Notes under the pieces: generated by a model
Told to the model about the DNA's origin: nothing
Database searches by the model: none
Seen by the model: the letters and a program-made list of their open reading frames with translations, nothing else
Source: HR10 sp964615335
Lineage (GTDB): Bacteria; Acidobacteriota; Blastocatellia; HR10
Direction of reading: 5' to 3'
Length of the DNA stretch: 64,000 nucleotides
NCBI GenBank assembly: GCA_964615335.1
Contig: CAZTMT010000005.1
Location: 124,001-188,000, forward strand
In this document: positions 51,500-60,342 of the stretch, piece by piece
Position numbering within the stretch: position 1 is the stretch's first letter
Layout: every line of letters begins with the position of its first letter
Position numbers and translations under genes: made by a program

Positions 51500-52127
51500 G
51501 GGGGACCAGGAGCCGGAACGCCTCGCGGCTCCCGAGCGCGCCGTTTTCCTCGATCGGGATGGCACGCTCAGCGAGGATGTCGGTTATGCGCGCGACGTCG
51601 CGCAGTATCGGCTGTTCCCGTGGACGGCGCCGGCGCTGCGCGCGCTTCGTCGCGCAGGGTACCGGGTGATCGTCATCACGAACCAGTCGGGTGTGGCGCG
51701 AGGGTATTTCACCGAGGAGCTGGTGCGCGAGGTGCATCGCCGGTTCGAGCAGGAGTTGCGGCGGTTTGGGGCCTGGTGGGATGCCCTGTATTACTGTCCG
51801 CATCACCCCGAAGGGATCGTGGCGGCGTACCGCCGAGTATGCTCCTGCCGCAAGCCCGCGCCGGGACTGGTCGAACGCGCGCAGCGGGAGTTCGCTCTGG
51901 ATCTGGCGCGATGCTATTTCATCGGGGACAAGTATAGCGACATTGAGCTGGCGCACCGTGTGGGGGCGTCGGGGATTCTCGTGCTCACCGGGCAGGGACG
52001 GAAGGAATGGCAGCGGTGTCAGCAAGAAGGCCGGCGTCCGCCCGAGCATATTGCCGAGAATCTCTGGGAGGCCGTGTGGTGGATCGTGAATCGTGATGGG
52101 AAAACCAGCACAAGCGCGACTTCTTGA
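51471..52127 (+). CDS. gmhB: D-glycero-beta-D-manno-heptose 1,7-bisphosphate 7-phosphatase
   Basis: A 218-aa HAD-superfamily phosphatase, removing the 7-phosphate in ADP-heptose synthesis. Motif I is FLDRDGTLSEDVGYARD; motif II is ITNQSGVARGYF; the zinc-binding loop characteristic of GmhB is CPHHPEG and CSCRKP; motif IV is GDKYSDIELAHRVGA. ATG at 51471 follows GGAGCGAG. Overlaps waaF by 29 nt and hldA by 32 nt, so translation is coupled on both sides. Confidence 0.92.
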   Translation: MTERDRLAHEGDQEPERLAAPERAVFLDRDGTLSEDVGYARDVAQYRLFPWTAPALRALRRAGYRVIVITNQSGVARGYFTEELVREVHRRFEQELRRFGAWWDALYYCPHHPEGIVAAYRRVCSCRKPAPGLVERAQREFALDLARCYFIGDKYSDIELAHRVGASGILVLTGQGRKEWQRCQQEGRRPPEHIAENLWEAVWWIVNRDGKTSTSATS

Positions 52128-53109
52128 ACTCATCGGACGATTTCGCGGGCGTCGGATCGTGGTCGTCGGGGATCTCATCGCCGATGAGTTCATCTACGGG
52201 GAGATCTCGCGCATCTCTCGCGAAGCTCCCGTGATGATCCTGCGCTTTGAGGGGAAGGAGACGCATCCGGGGGGATGTGGGAATGCGGCCGCGAATCTGG
52301 CGGCGCTGGGCGCCGAGGTGGCTGTCCTGGGCGTCGTCGGGCGGGATGCCGAAGGGCGCGCCGTCCTTCGGGCGCTGCGGCGGTGGGGTGTGGATGTCTC
52401 GGCCGTGAGCGCTCTGTCGCACTACCAGACGCCGACCAAGACGCGTATCCTCGCCGGATCCGTTCATTCGACGCGCCAGCAGGTGATTCGCCTTGACCGG
52501 GAGCCGAACGCACCGATCCCCTCGGATGTGCTGCGCGAGTTCGTCGAGCGCGTGGAGGCTTTCGCCGCTTCGGCCGATGGAGTGATCCTCTCCGATTATC
52601 ACTACGGATTCGTGCATCCGCTCCTTGTGCGCGCGATGCGGCGACTGGCCCGGCGGGGTCTTCTGGTCACGGTGGATTCTCGCCATCGGCTGCTGGAGCT
52701 GGGAGGGTTCACCTCGGCCACACCCAATCAATCCGAAGTCGAAGAGATTTGCGGACAGCATCTGGATGACCTCCCCGCGCTGGAGCGAGCCGGACGCCTG
52801 TTGCATCGGCGTCTGAAGCTTCGGGCGCTTTTGATCACGCGGGGGAAGGAGGGGATGTCTCTCTTTCAGGACGGAGAACCCGTCGTTCATCTTCCGGTCG
52901 TGGGCAGCCAGGAGCCCGTGGATGTGACAGGAGCGGGAGATACGGTCATCGCGACCTATACGCTCGCCCTTGCCTCGGGAGCCAGTTTCCTGGAGGCCGC
53001 TCATTTGGCCAATCATGCCGGAGGGATCGTCGTCATGAAGAGGGGGACGGCGACGGTGAGTTCCGAGGAGTTGCGCGCGGCGCTCCTCTCCGCAGGGGGA
53101 GCTGCATGA
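52096..53109 (+). CDS. hldA: D-glycero-beta-D-manno-heptose-7-phosphate kinase
   Basis: A 337-aa PfkB-family sugar kinase phosphorylating heptose 7-phosphate at C1. Signatures: VVVGDLIADEFIYGEISRIS, GGCGNAAANLAALGAEVAVL, and the ATP/anion-hole motif VDVTGAGDTVIATYTLALAS with the catalytic Asp. Here kinase and adenylyltransferase are separate genes rather than the fused HldE of enterobacteria. ATG at 52096; the GTG at 52093 is an alternative. It overlaps the next gene at ATGA (53106-53109). Confidence 0.92.
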   Translation: MGKPAQARLLELIGRFRGRRIVVVGDLIADEFIYGEISRISREAPVMILRFEGKETHPGGCGNAAANLAALGAEVAVLGVVGRDAEGRAVLRALRRWGVDVSAVSALSHYQTPTKTRILAGSVHSTRQQVIRLDREPNAPIPSDVLREFVERVEAFAASADGVILSDYHYGFVHPLLVRAMRRLARRGLLVTVDSRHRLLELGGFTSATPNQSEVEEICGQHLDDLPALERAGRLLHRRLKLRALLITRGKEGMSLFQDGEPVVHLPVVGSQEPVDVTGAGDTVIATYTLALASGASFLEAAHLANHAGGIVVMKRGTATVSSEELRAALLSAGGAA

Positions 53110-53591
53110 GCACGGCGAAGATTCGTTCTCTCCATGAGGTTCAGCGCGAGGTCGAAGCGGCGCGCGCGCGCGGTCGGCGCATTGTGCTCGCCAACGGCTG
53201 CTTCGATCTGCTGCATGTCGGACATGTTCGGTATCTTCAGGCGGCGCGGCAACTGGGCGATCTTCTCATCGTCGGGGTGAATTCGGATGCCGCCGTGCGC
53301 GCTTTGAAGGGAGAGGGACGTCCTCTCATGCCCGCCTCAGAGCGCGCGGAGATCATCGCCGCCCTGGCGTGTGTGGACTATGTCGTCATCTTCGATGGGG
53401 TGACGGTCGCCGAGCTTCTGCGGGCGCTTCGCCCCGATGTGCATGCTAAGGGGACGGATTACACGCCCGAGACTGTCCCCGAACGGGAGATCGTGCGCGC
53501 CTATGGAGGTCAGGTGGCCATCGTCGGCGACCCCAAGAGCCATTCGAGCCGTGATCTCATCGCTCGCATCCGCCGGATGAGCGCGCCATGA
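53106..53591 (+). CDS. hldC: D-glycero-beta-D-manno-heptose 1-phosphate adenylyltransferase
   Basis: A 161-aa nucleotidyltransferase making ADP-heptose from heptose 1-phosphate. The cytidylyltransferase-like signature is VLANGCFDLLHVGHVRYLQA with the HxGH motif; the end is SHSSRDLIARIRR, equivalent to the KMSKS-like site. Stand-alone form of the HldE C-terminal half. Starts in an ATGA overlap with hldA and ends in an ATGA overlap with waaC. Confidence 0.93.
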   Translation: MSTAKIRSLHEVQREVEAARARGRRIVLANGCFDLLHVGHVRYLQAARQLGDLLIVGVNSDAAVRALKGEGRPLMPASERAEIIAALACVDYVVIFDGVTVAELLRALRPDVHAKGTDYTPETVPEREIVRAYGGQVAIVGDPKSHSSRDLIARIRRMSAP

Positions 53592-54658
53592 ACATCCTCA
53601 TCGTCAAGTTGAGTTCGATCGGGGACATCGTGCACACGCTGCCGGCGCTCGCGCGGCTTCGGCGCGCCTTCCCGAAGGCGCACATCAGTTGGGTCGTCGA
53701 GCGCACGATGGCTGAGCTGCTGCGCGAAAATCCATTCCTCGACGAGGTGCTGGAGATCGACACGCGAGCGTGGCGCCGCCGTGGGATCTCTCGCGCGACC
53801 GTGAGAGAGATTCGTCAGGCCTTCGCGCGCGTGCGCCGGCGCCGTTACGATCTCGGCTTCGATTTCCAGGGACTGTTGAAATCGGGATTTGTGCTCTGGC
53901 TCTCGGGGGCTCGCCGGCGGATCGGATTTGAGACGCGGGCGCTCAAGGAGCGCGCAAGCCGGGTGTTCTTGACCGAGCAGGTTGCCGTCCCTGAGGATGC
54001 GCATGTGATCGAGCATCATCTCGCCCTGGTGCGGCATGTCATCGGGGAAGGCGCTGAGGAGGGGGAATATGAGTTCCCCCTCTTGATCCCCGAGCGAGAT
54101 CGGCATGTCGTGGAAGAGCGGTTGAAAGAGCTGGGCATCGAGGATTTTGCTCTTCTCAATCCCGGGGGAGGATGGGCGCTCAAGCGATGGGCTCCCGAAA
54201 ACTACGGGGCGATCGCAGACTTCCTCTGGGAGCGCTACGGGTGGACGTCTCTGGTGCCGTTTGGCCCCGCGGAGCAAGAGCTGGCGGAGGCCGTCGCCCG
54301 AGCCTCTCGGTGGGGGAAGGCTCTCCCGTTCCCTTGCACTCTGAAGCAACTGGCCGCGCTGGCCGATCGGGCGCGGCTGTTCCTTGGGGGGGATACAGGT
54401 CCCTTACACCTGGCGGCGGCGCGCGGCACGCCGATCGTCGCCCTGTATGGCCCGACATCGGCTCGGCGCAATGGCCCTTTTCGTCCCCAAGACGAGGTCA
54501 TCGAGCGAACGCCCCCTTCCGGACATCGCTATTACAGTCGGAGGGAGCGCGCGAGCGGATCGCTTGAGATTTCGGTCCCTGAGGTCATCGCTGCGATCCA
54601 ACGCAGAGTTGCATCGGCAGGGGATCGGTCCGCGCGCGCATTCGGAAGGAGCGGGTGA
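53588..54658 (+). CDS. waaC: Lipopolysaccharide heptosyltransferase I
   Basis: A 356-aa GT9-family enzyme that adds the first heptose to Kdo in the inner core. N-terminal block MNILIVKLSSIGDIVHTLPA; donor site LLNPGGGWALKRWAPENYGA and the sugar-nucleotide motif FLGGDTGPLHLAAARGTPIV. Together with the upstream four genes it makes and uses ADP-heptose; sedoheptulose-7-phosphate isomerase (gmhA) must lie elsewhere. Starts at the ATGA overlap with hldC. Confidence 0.9.
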   Translation: MNILIVKLSSIGDIVHTLPALARLRRAFPKAHISWVVERTMAELLRENPFLDEVLEIDTRAWRRRGISRATVREIRQAFARVRRRRYDLGFDFQGLLKSGFVLWLSGARRRIGFETRALKERASRVFLTEQVAVPEDAHVIEHHLALVRHVIGEGAEEGEYEFPLLIPERDRHVVEERLKELGIEDFALLNPGGGWALKRWAPENYGAIADFLWERYGWTSLVPFGPAEQELAEAVARASRWGKALPFPCTLKQLAALADRARLFLGGDTGPLHLAAARGTPIVALYGPTSARRNGPFRPQDEVIERTPPSGHRYYSRRERASGSLEISVPEVIAAIQRRVASAGDRSARAFGRSG

Positions 54659-54718
54659 GCTTCGCGCGACCTCCTCTTGGACGCACGCGTCTTTTGCGAA
54701 GGAAGCGCAGGGAAGAGG

Positions 54719-55297
54719 ATGTCTCAGGCAGTGTGGATCCAGTGGTTGCTCCGACATCCCGCGATGCTGAGGGCCGTGCGGCGCGCGCGCGTTCCGGCCA
54801 GTCTGGTCCTGTTCTTCCTCTTTTTGTTCCAGGCGCGGCCCACGGTCGCGTCGGTCCTCGGAGGGGCCCTTGTAGCGCTTCCCGGACTGGGGCTCCGTGC
54901 GTGGGCGGCGCGACATCTGCGAAAGGATCGCGTCCTGGCGACCACAGGACCCTACGCGTATACGCGGAATCCTCTTTATCTGGGTTCCTTCCTGCTGGGG
55001 CTTGGACTCGCGCTCTCTTGTCGAAGCGAAGGGCTTTTGCTACTTTTTTTGGTCTTTTTCGCGATCGTCTATGTGCCGACGATGATTCTGGAGGCGGAAC
55101 ACTTGCGAGCGCTTTTCGGACCCGCCTTTGAGGCGTATGAGCGACAGGTCCCGCTGTTCTTCCCAAGACCGGGCCGGCACGTCCTCCCTTTGGAGAAGAA
55201 AGGGGGAGATTGGTCTCTCTATGTGCACAATCGGGAGTATCGCGTGCTTTTGGGATACGGAGCGGCGCTGGCGGTCCTGTGGGTCAAGGCGATGTGA
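54719..55297 (+). CDS. Isoprenylcysteine methyltransferase/phospholipid methyltransferase-like membrane protein
   Basis: A 192-aa integral membrane protein with hydrophobic segments at about 23-40, 44-62, 90-112 and 170-190. The signature GPYAYTRNPLYLGSFLLGLG with ILEAEHLRALFGPAFEAYER identifies the ICMT/PEMT fold that methylates lipids or isoprenoid-linked substrates with SAM. ATG at 54719 has AGGGAAGAGG just upstream. It lies 60 bp after waaC and 13 bp before the DUF3108 gene, so likely in the same operon. Substrate unknown. Confidence 0.82.
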   Translation: MSQAVWIQWLLRHPAMLRAVRRARVPASLVLFFLFLFQARPTVASVLGGALVALPGLGLRAWAARHLRKDRVLATTGPYAYTRNPLYLGSFLLGLGLALSCRSEGLLLLFLVFFAIVYVPTMILEAEHLRALFGPAFEAYERQVPLFFPRPGRHVLPLEKKGGDWSLYVHNREYRVLLGYGAALAVLWVKAM

Positions 55298-55310
55298 AGG
55301 AGAGTGGGGG

Positions 55311-56168
55311 ATGATCTCGCGCATCGCATGCAGGGGGAAGCGGCTCGGCGGACTGCTGTTGAGCGGGATGCTCCTGGTGGGCTTTCCGGCGCGCGCTCGG
55401 CAGGAGAGCCTTTCTCTCCGGGCTGCGCAAAGCCCCGCGGCGCTCCCGTTTAGCGAAGGGGAGCGACTTGTCTATCAAGCCCGCTATGGGAAGGCGATCC
55501 TCTCGGGTGTCGTCGGGCGCCTCACGCTCTCTTTCGGACGCTCTCAGGAGCGTCCGCTTCTGGGAGCGTACTATCTCCGTGCGGAAGCCGTCTCCGAGGG
55601 CTTTCTCGTGAGTCTCTTGGGTATCCGCGTGGAGGATGTCTTCGAGTCTTTCGTGGATCCGCAGGATTTCAGCGTGCTCCGAACGCGGAAGCAGCTCTCG
55701 GAAGGAGCCAGGTGCAGTTTCCACCTGGCTCTCTTCGATCGGGCCAGCGCCTCGGTCACTTACGTCACGCGGGATCTCACCAAGCCGCAGGATCCGCCTC
55801 AGGTGAAGCAGAGCGCGACGCGCCCATGGGTGCAGGACATTCTCTCAGGCATCTACTACGTGCGCCTGCGCCCGCTTGTGCCCGGAAGCGTGTTGCGCTT
55901 CCCGATCAGCGACGAGGGCGAGACGTATGATGTGGAGATCCTGGTGCATGAGGCTGAGGAGATCGAGACGCCGCGCGGGCGTGTTCCGGCCATTCGCGTC
56001 GAGCCGCTCGTCTTCGGGCCGGGACGGCTGATCCGCAAAGAGGGCCAGATGCTGATCTGGTTCAGTGCCGATTCGCGGCGCGTGCCCCTTTTGGCGCGCG
56101 TTCGCGGTGGGTTCGGGACGATCCAGGTGCAGTTGGTCCAGGAAGAGCCCGGAGCGCCCTCTTCGTGA
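55311..56168 (+). CDS. Periplasmic DUF3108-family protein
   Basis: A 285-aa exported protein (signal peptide to about 29) of the DUF3108 family. The family block FSEGERLVYQARYGKAILSG opens the mature domain and ends with RKEGQMLIWFSADSRRVPLL. Family function is unknown, but these genes are commonly linked to envelope clusters. ATG at 55311 follows AAGGAGAGTGGGGG. Its stop overlaps the GTG of the next gene. Confidence 0.8.
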   Translation: MISRIACRGKRLGGLLLSGMLLVGFPARARQESLSLRAAQSPAALPFSEGERLVYQARYGKAILSGVVGRLTLSFGRSQERPLLGAYYLRAEAVSEGFLVSLLGIRVEDVFESFVDPQDFSVLRTRKQLSEGARCSFHLALFDRASASVTYVTRDLTKPQDPPQVKQSATRPWVQDILSGIYYVRLRPLVPGSVLRFPISDEGETYDVEILVHEAEEIETPRGRVPAIRVEPLVFGPGRLIRKEGQMLIWFSADSRRVPLLARVRGGFGTIQVQLVQEEPGAPSS

Positions 56169-57457
56169 GAGCCCGTGATATGTCGAACGCCTCGGATGTC
56201 CGGAGCGAACATCAGATGCAGATTCGCGTCATCCATGTGAGTGGGGGATGGGCGGGACGGCGGGAGGTCTTCTCTGGCGAGCGCATCACGTTCGGACGCG
56301 CGGCCGACAACGATGTGCGTTTGAGTCCTCAAGATGTGCGCGCCTCGGCGCATCATGCTGTGCTTCTGGTCTCCGAGGAGGGCCTTCTGGTGGAGGATCT
56401 CCAGAGCACCAATGGGACGTACGTGAACGGCGTGCGCGTTTGGCGGGCTCCGGTTCGCAGCGGAGATCTTCTGCAGTTCGGGCGTCGAGGACCATGCGTG
56501 CGGATCGAGATCGTGGCTCCGGAATCTCCCGAGATTCCGCAGACGGAGCCGACGCTTGTAGATCTCGGGACATCCCCTTCGGCATGGCGCGTGGGGTACG
56601 CGACCGTGCAGATGATGATCGAGCAGGCGCTGCGGCGTTCTTCCCGCCTGTGGTGGCGGTGGACTCTGGGTTTCGCCCTCGGCGTCATGGTTGTGATCGG
56701 CCTGATCCTGGGGTGGCTCTGGCGCGGCGAGCGCGTTCGTCCTTCGGCGCCCGAGCCGGAGAATGTGTTCTCGCAGATCGCGGAGCGGCAGGGAGCGGCG
56801 GTTGTCTTGATCCAGCATCATTTTCGCCTGCTGGATGCTCGGGGGCGCGAAATCAGCTCGGCCGTGAGCGAAGGTTCGGGCTTCGCCCTGGATCCGCGCG
56901 GATTGATCGCCACGAACTATCACCTGGTGCGCCCCTGGGAATTCGAGGCGCGATTTGCGGGGGAGTCCGCCCGAGCCGTCTCGCAATCGCTGCGCGTGAT
57001 CTTCGCCAACCGATCGCCCGCGGAGGCTTTGGACGCGCGGCTGGTCCGAGGGTCGCCGGAGATGGACCTGGCGCTGTTGAAAGTGGATGCGCCCGGACCG
57101 TTTCCGGCCGTCCGGGAACTGGAGACCGATCTCTCGCGCCTGCGGCAAGGGGATGAGGTGGCCATTATTGGTTTTCCGCTCGGCTCCGCCCTGCTGCAGA
57201 CGACGGGCCAGCCGCGAGCGACGACGACACTCATCCGCAGTACGTTGGGCAAGGTGAGCCCGACGCTGCTGCAACTGGATGCGCCCGTCATTCAGGGATA
57301 TAGCGGCAGTCCCATCTTCAATCGCGAGGGCAAGGTCATCGGAATTGTGACTGCTCGATTGAGCGAACGCGAGGGACTCATGGATCCGAGCATCCGTTCG
57401 ATCGGACTCGGAACACCCGCTCGATTCCTCGCTGAACTTCTCAAGGAGGTCCCATGA
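56165..57457 (+). CDS. FHA-domain membrane protein with trypsin-like protease domain
   Basis: A 430-aa protein joining three parts. Residues 20-118 are an FHA phosphothreonine-binding domain (ITFGRAADNDVRLSPQDVRA, EDLQSTNGTYVNGVRV). Residues 163-190 are one membrane span (WTLGFALGVMVVIGLILGWL). Residues 200-430 are an S1/DegP-type protease domain with His in LIATNYHLV, Asp in EMDLALLKV and Ser in GYSGSPIF. The usual GNSGGP is altered to GYSGSP, but the triad is intact. No PDZ domain. The FHA part would be cytoplasmic and the protease periplasmic. GTG at 56165 overlaps the previous stop; ATG at 56180 is the alternative. Confidence 0.8.
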   Translation: MRARDMSNASDVRSEHQMQIRVIHVSGGWAGRREVFSGERITFGRAADNDVRLSPQDVRASAHHAVLLVSEEGLLVEDLQSTNGTYVNGVRVWRAPVRSGDLLQFGRRGPCVRIEIVAPESPEIPQTEPTLVDLGTSPSAWRVGYATVQMMIEQALRRSSRLWWRWTLGFALGVMVVIGLILGWLWRGERVRPSAPEPENVFSQIAERQGAAVVLIQHHFRLLDARGREISSAVSEGSGFALDPRGLIATNYHLVRPWEFEARFAGESARAVSQSLRVIFANRSPAEALDARLVRGSPEMDLALLKVDAPGPFPAVRELETDLSRLRQGDEVAIIGFPLGSALLQTTGQPRATTTLIRSTLGKVSPTLLQLDAPVIQGYSGSPIFNREGKVIGIVTARLSEREGLMDPSIRSIGLGTPARFLAELLKEVP

Positions 57458-58620
57458 CGATCGCAGAGTTTCATCCTCCACGACGGCTCTTGTTAGGTCC
57501 CGGCCCCAGTCCCGTGGAAGATCGTGTCCTTCGGGCCTTGGCTTCCCCAGTTCTGGGCCATCTCGATCCAGCCTTTTTAGCCTGCATGAATGACGTGCAG
57601 AGCCTGCTGCGCTATGTCTTTCAGACGCAGAACCGCGTCACGTTTCCCGTCTCCGGAACCGGCACGGCGGGAATGGAAGCGGCTCTGGCGAATCTGCTGG
57701 AGCCTGAGGAGGAAGTGATCATCGGCATTCATGGATTCTTCGGTGAGCGAATGTATGAGATGGCCGTGCGCTTGGGGGCGCGCCCTCTTCGTGTCGAGGC
57801 CCCCTGGGGGCGTCCTCTGGATGAGCGTCAGATCAAGGCGGCGCTGGATCGTTCGCAGGCGCGGGTCGTCTGCCTCGTCCATGCGGAGACCTCAACCGGT
57901 GTGTTGCAACCGCTTGAGCCGATCGCTCAGCTTGTCGCCGAGCGAGAGGGGATTCTCATCGTGGATGCTGTGACGAGCCTCGGAGGGCATCCCGTGGGCG
58001 TGGATCAGAACCATATAGGCGTCTGCTATTCGGGTTCGCAGAAGGCTCTCAGTTGTCCTCCCGGCTTGGCCCCGATCACCTTCTCCGAACGGGCCCTGGA
58101 GAAGGTCCGTCACCGGAAGGTGAAGGCGCCGAGCTGGTATCTGGATGTCTCGCTGATCGAGCGGTACTGGGGGAGCGAGCGCTCCTATCACCACACGGCT
58201 CCCATCAACATGAACTATGCCTTGCGCGAAGCCCTGCGTATGGTCGCCGAAGAAGGGCTGGAGGCGCGATGGCGGCGGCACGAGCAGAACGCCCGAGCGC
58301 TCTGGGCTGGGTTGGAAGCGATGGGATTACAGCTTCTGGTCCCGCGCGAGTATCGGCTCTGGACGCTCACGACGATTTGCGTCCCTGAGGGCGTGGATGA
58401 AGCGCGCGTGCGCGCCCGCTTGCTCGAGGAGTTTCAGATTGAGATCGGCTGTGGCCTGGGGCCGCTTCGCGGGAAGATCTGGCGCGTGGGTCTGATGGGA
58501 GCTGGCAGTACGCGCCAGAATGTTGTGCTCTTTCTGAGCGCCCTGGAGAGCGCCCTGCGCCGCGAGGGCTTCCGGTGCGAATCCGGCCTGGCCGCCGCCC
58601 TGGAGGTGTATGGAGCGTGA
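57454..58620 (+). CDS. Serine-pyruvate/alanine-glyoxylate aminotransferase family enzyme
   Basis: A 388-aa PLP-dependent class-V aminotransferase. Start block LLGPGPSPVEDRVLRALASP; PLP-phosphate region VSGTGTAGMEAALANLL; the Asp of IVDAVTSLGGHPVGVDQ; and the Schiff-base Lys in CYSGSQKALSCPPGLAPI. It transfers amino groups between alanine, serine or glyoxylate/pyruvate by family. ATG overlaps the preceding stop (ATGA), so it is translationally coupled to the FHA-protease gene and closes the long operon begun near 49742. Confidence 0.88.
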   Translation: MTIAEFHPPRRLLLGPGPSPVEDRVLRALASPVLGHLDPAFLACMNDVQSLLRYVFQTQNRVTFPVSGTGTAGMEAALANLLEPEEEVIIGIHGFFGERMYEMAVRLGARPLRVEAPWGRPLDERQIKAALDRSQARVVCLVHAETSTGVLQPLEPIAQLVAEREGILIVDAVTSLGGHPVGVDQNHIGVCYSGSQKALSCPPGLAPITFSERALEKVRHRKVKAPSWYLDVSLIERYWGSERSYHHTAPINMNYALREALRMVAEEGLEARWRRHEQNARALWAGLEAMGLQLLVPREYRLWTLTTICVPEGVDEARVRARLLEEFQIEIGCGLGPLRGKIWRVGLMGAGSTRQNVVLFLSALESALRREGFRCESGLAAALEVYGA

Positions 58621-58627
58621 AGGGTTC

Positions 58628-60007
58628 TTATCTTTCCGGCAGGACGTTCACGCTCCCGAAGGCCTTCAGGGCCTCCGCGAACTCGTGATCGCGCCCGACC
58701 AGCACGATCAGCAGATCTTGTGGGGAGAGATAGCGCTCGGCCACGCGCTTGACATCTTCGCGCGTCACTTGCTGCAGGCGTTCGGGCAGCTTCTGCACGT
58801 AGTCTCGACCCAGACCGTGAAGCTCGATCAGATGTAACGCGTGGACGATCTCTCGCGGAGTCTGCACGGAGCGTTCCCGCCAGCGCCGTCCGGCCTCGGC
58901 CAGCTCCTCATCTGTCGGCCCGTGAGAACGCATCTCGGTGAGGATGTGCAGCGCCCGCTCAATGGCCAAGACGACGCTCTCTCGGGGAACCGCCAGAGAG
59001 AGCAGAAACGGACCTCGATGCGTGCGAAGTTCGAATCGGCAACTCACGGAGGAGAGAGTGCCGGGGAATTCTCGTGCGTATCGGAAGCACAGCGCTTCGG
59101 CCAGGATGAGAGCCGGGAAATAATCTTCGGAAAAGCGCTCAAGTCCGAAGGAACCCAACCGCAGGTGAACCAGAGGAGCTTCGGGAAAATCCCGGATCAT
59201 AATCCGCACGCCCTGAGCCGGTGTCGGAACGACGAACGTCGAGGGAGCGATCTTCCCTTTGAGTAAGGCTCCGAAGTACGGACGGATGAGGGGCATCACT
59301 GCGGATGGGGAGAACGGGCTGAAGATGATGAGCGTCGCATTGTTGGCGATGAAGAAACGGGCGTGGTGGCGCGCGAGATCCAAAGGCGTGATCGTCGCGA
59401 TCTCCTCGGGCAACCCTTCGGAGGGGCGCGCATAGGGATGCGGGTGATAGAGCGCGCGATACCAGAGGGCATCGGCGAGTGCGGCCGGATCGCTCGATTT
59501 GGCCTTCACTTCTTCGAGGAATTGCTCTTTCAAGGCGGCTACCGCTTCGGCGTCAAATGTCGGCCGCGAGACGACGCGCGCCACAAGGCGAATGAGTTCG
59601 GGCAAGCCGCGCGCCGGAGCTTCCACAGTGATCGTCGTCGAGTCCCAGGTGACTTCCGTCTGCACTCTCGCTTCCAGGGCGGCGAGCCGTTCCCTCAGGG
59701 TTGTTCCACTCAGGTCCTCCGCCCCGAGCCAGAGCGCGCGCGCCGTCAAGGCCGCTGTGCCTGATTTCCCCGCGCGATCGAAGGCCGCACCGCTTTTGAT
59801 CATGAGGCTGAGGATCGCTTCGGAGGCTCCCGGCCGCTCCAGGACGATGACCTGCAGTCCGTTGAGAAGCTGATCGTAGTAAGCGTTCGGGAGAGAGGAC
59901 TCATCCGCTCGTTGCGCCACCGGATGAGCCCTCAGGCTCCCCCCCAGAAGGCATGCGCTCATGAGCGCACCCATCATCCTTCGTGCCGCGTGCGACCATC
60001 GGTTCAT
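58628..60007 (-). CDS. M16-family zinc-peptidase-like protein lacking the zinc motif
   Basis: A 459-aa exported protein (signal peptide to about 28). It has the paired M16 beta-alpha domains, with the start block LLNGLQVIVLERPGASEAIL and later PYARPSEGLPEEIATITPLD. The zinc-binding HxxEH normally found just after LMIKSGAAFDRAGKSG is replaced by TAALTARALW, so it should be non-catalytic, like the inactive partner in bacterial M16 heterodimers. No active partner is adjacent. ATG at 60007 has AAGGAGAG 9 nt upstream. It is convergent with the aminotransferase. Confidence 0.82.
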   Translation of the reverse strand: MNRWSHAARRMMGALMSACLLGGSLRAHPVAQRADESSLPNAYYDQLLNGLQVIVLERPGASEAILSLMIKSGAAFDRAGKSGTAALTARALWLGAEDLSGTTLRERLAALEARVQTEVTWDSTTITVEAPARGLPELIRLVARVVSRPTFDAEAVAALKEQFLEEVKAKSSDPAALADALWYRALYHPHPYARPSEGLPEEIATITPLDLARHHARFFIANNATLIIFSPFSPSAVMPLIRPYFGALLKGKIAPSTFVVPTPAQGVRIMIRDFPEAPLVHLRLGSFGLERFSEDYFPALILAEALCFRYAREFPGTLSSVSCRFELRTHRGPFLLSLAVPRESVVLAIERALHILTEMRSHGPTDEELAEAGRRWRERSVQTPREIVHALHLIELHGLGRDYVQKLPERLQQVTREDVKRVAERYLSPQDLLIVLVGRDHEFAEALKAFGSVNVLPER

Positions 60008-60048
60008 GACTCGCTCTCTCCTTTTGGCTTGCAGCAGTCCCGCCCGAT

Positions 60049-60321
60049 CTATCTGCGGACGCGCGATTTTCGACGGCTCTTCCGGGCGGGCACCTGAGGC
60101 CCCGAGCGCGTCCACGTGAGCTGGAACTCCAGCTCTTCCTCGGTCGGCCCGCGCTCGTGTTCGATGCTGATCCGCGCGCGTGCCGGAACACGGACGCGCT
60201 CGCCCGCCACGGCGATGCGAAAATCCTTCCCCTGTTCCAGAGCGTCGGCCAGGCGACGCAGCTTCGCGATGAAGAGCTTCCGGGGATACTCCCTCTCTAC
60301 ATCTCGCGGCTTCTTCCGCAT
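60049..60321 (-). CDS. Amphi-Trp domain protein
   Basis: A 90-aa cytoplasmic protein with the amphi-Trp layout: ADALEQGKDFRIAVAGERVR followed by a beta-strand block ending EELEFQLTWTR, then a short Arg/Lys tail (RKSRRKSRVRR) that suggests nucleic-acid or anionic binding. Role unknown. ATG at 60321 has GGAGAAGGAG close upstream. On the same strand as the M16-like gene, 41 bp upstream of it. Confidence 0.78.
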   Translation of the reverse strand: MRKKPRDVEREYPRKLFIAKLRRLADALEQGKDFRIAVAGERVRVPARARISIEHERGPTEEELEFQLTWTRSGPQVPARKSRRKSRVRR

Positions 60322-60342
60322 GCTCCTTCTCCGCGTGTGTGT

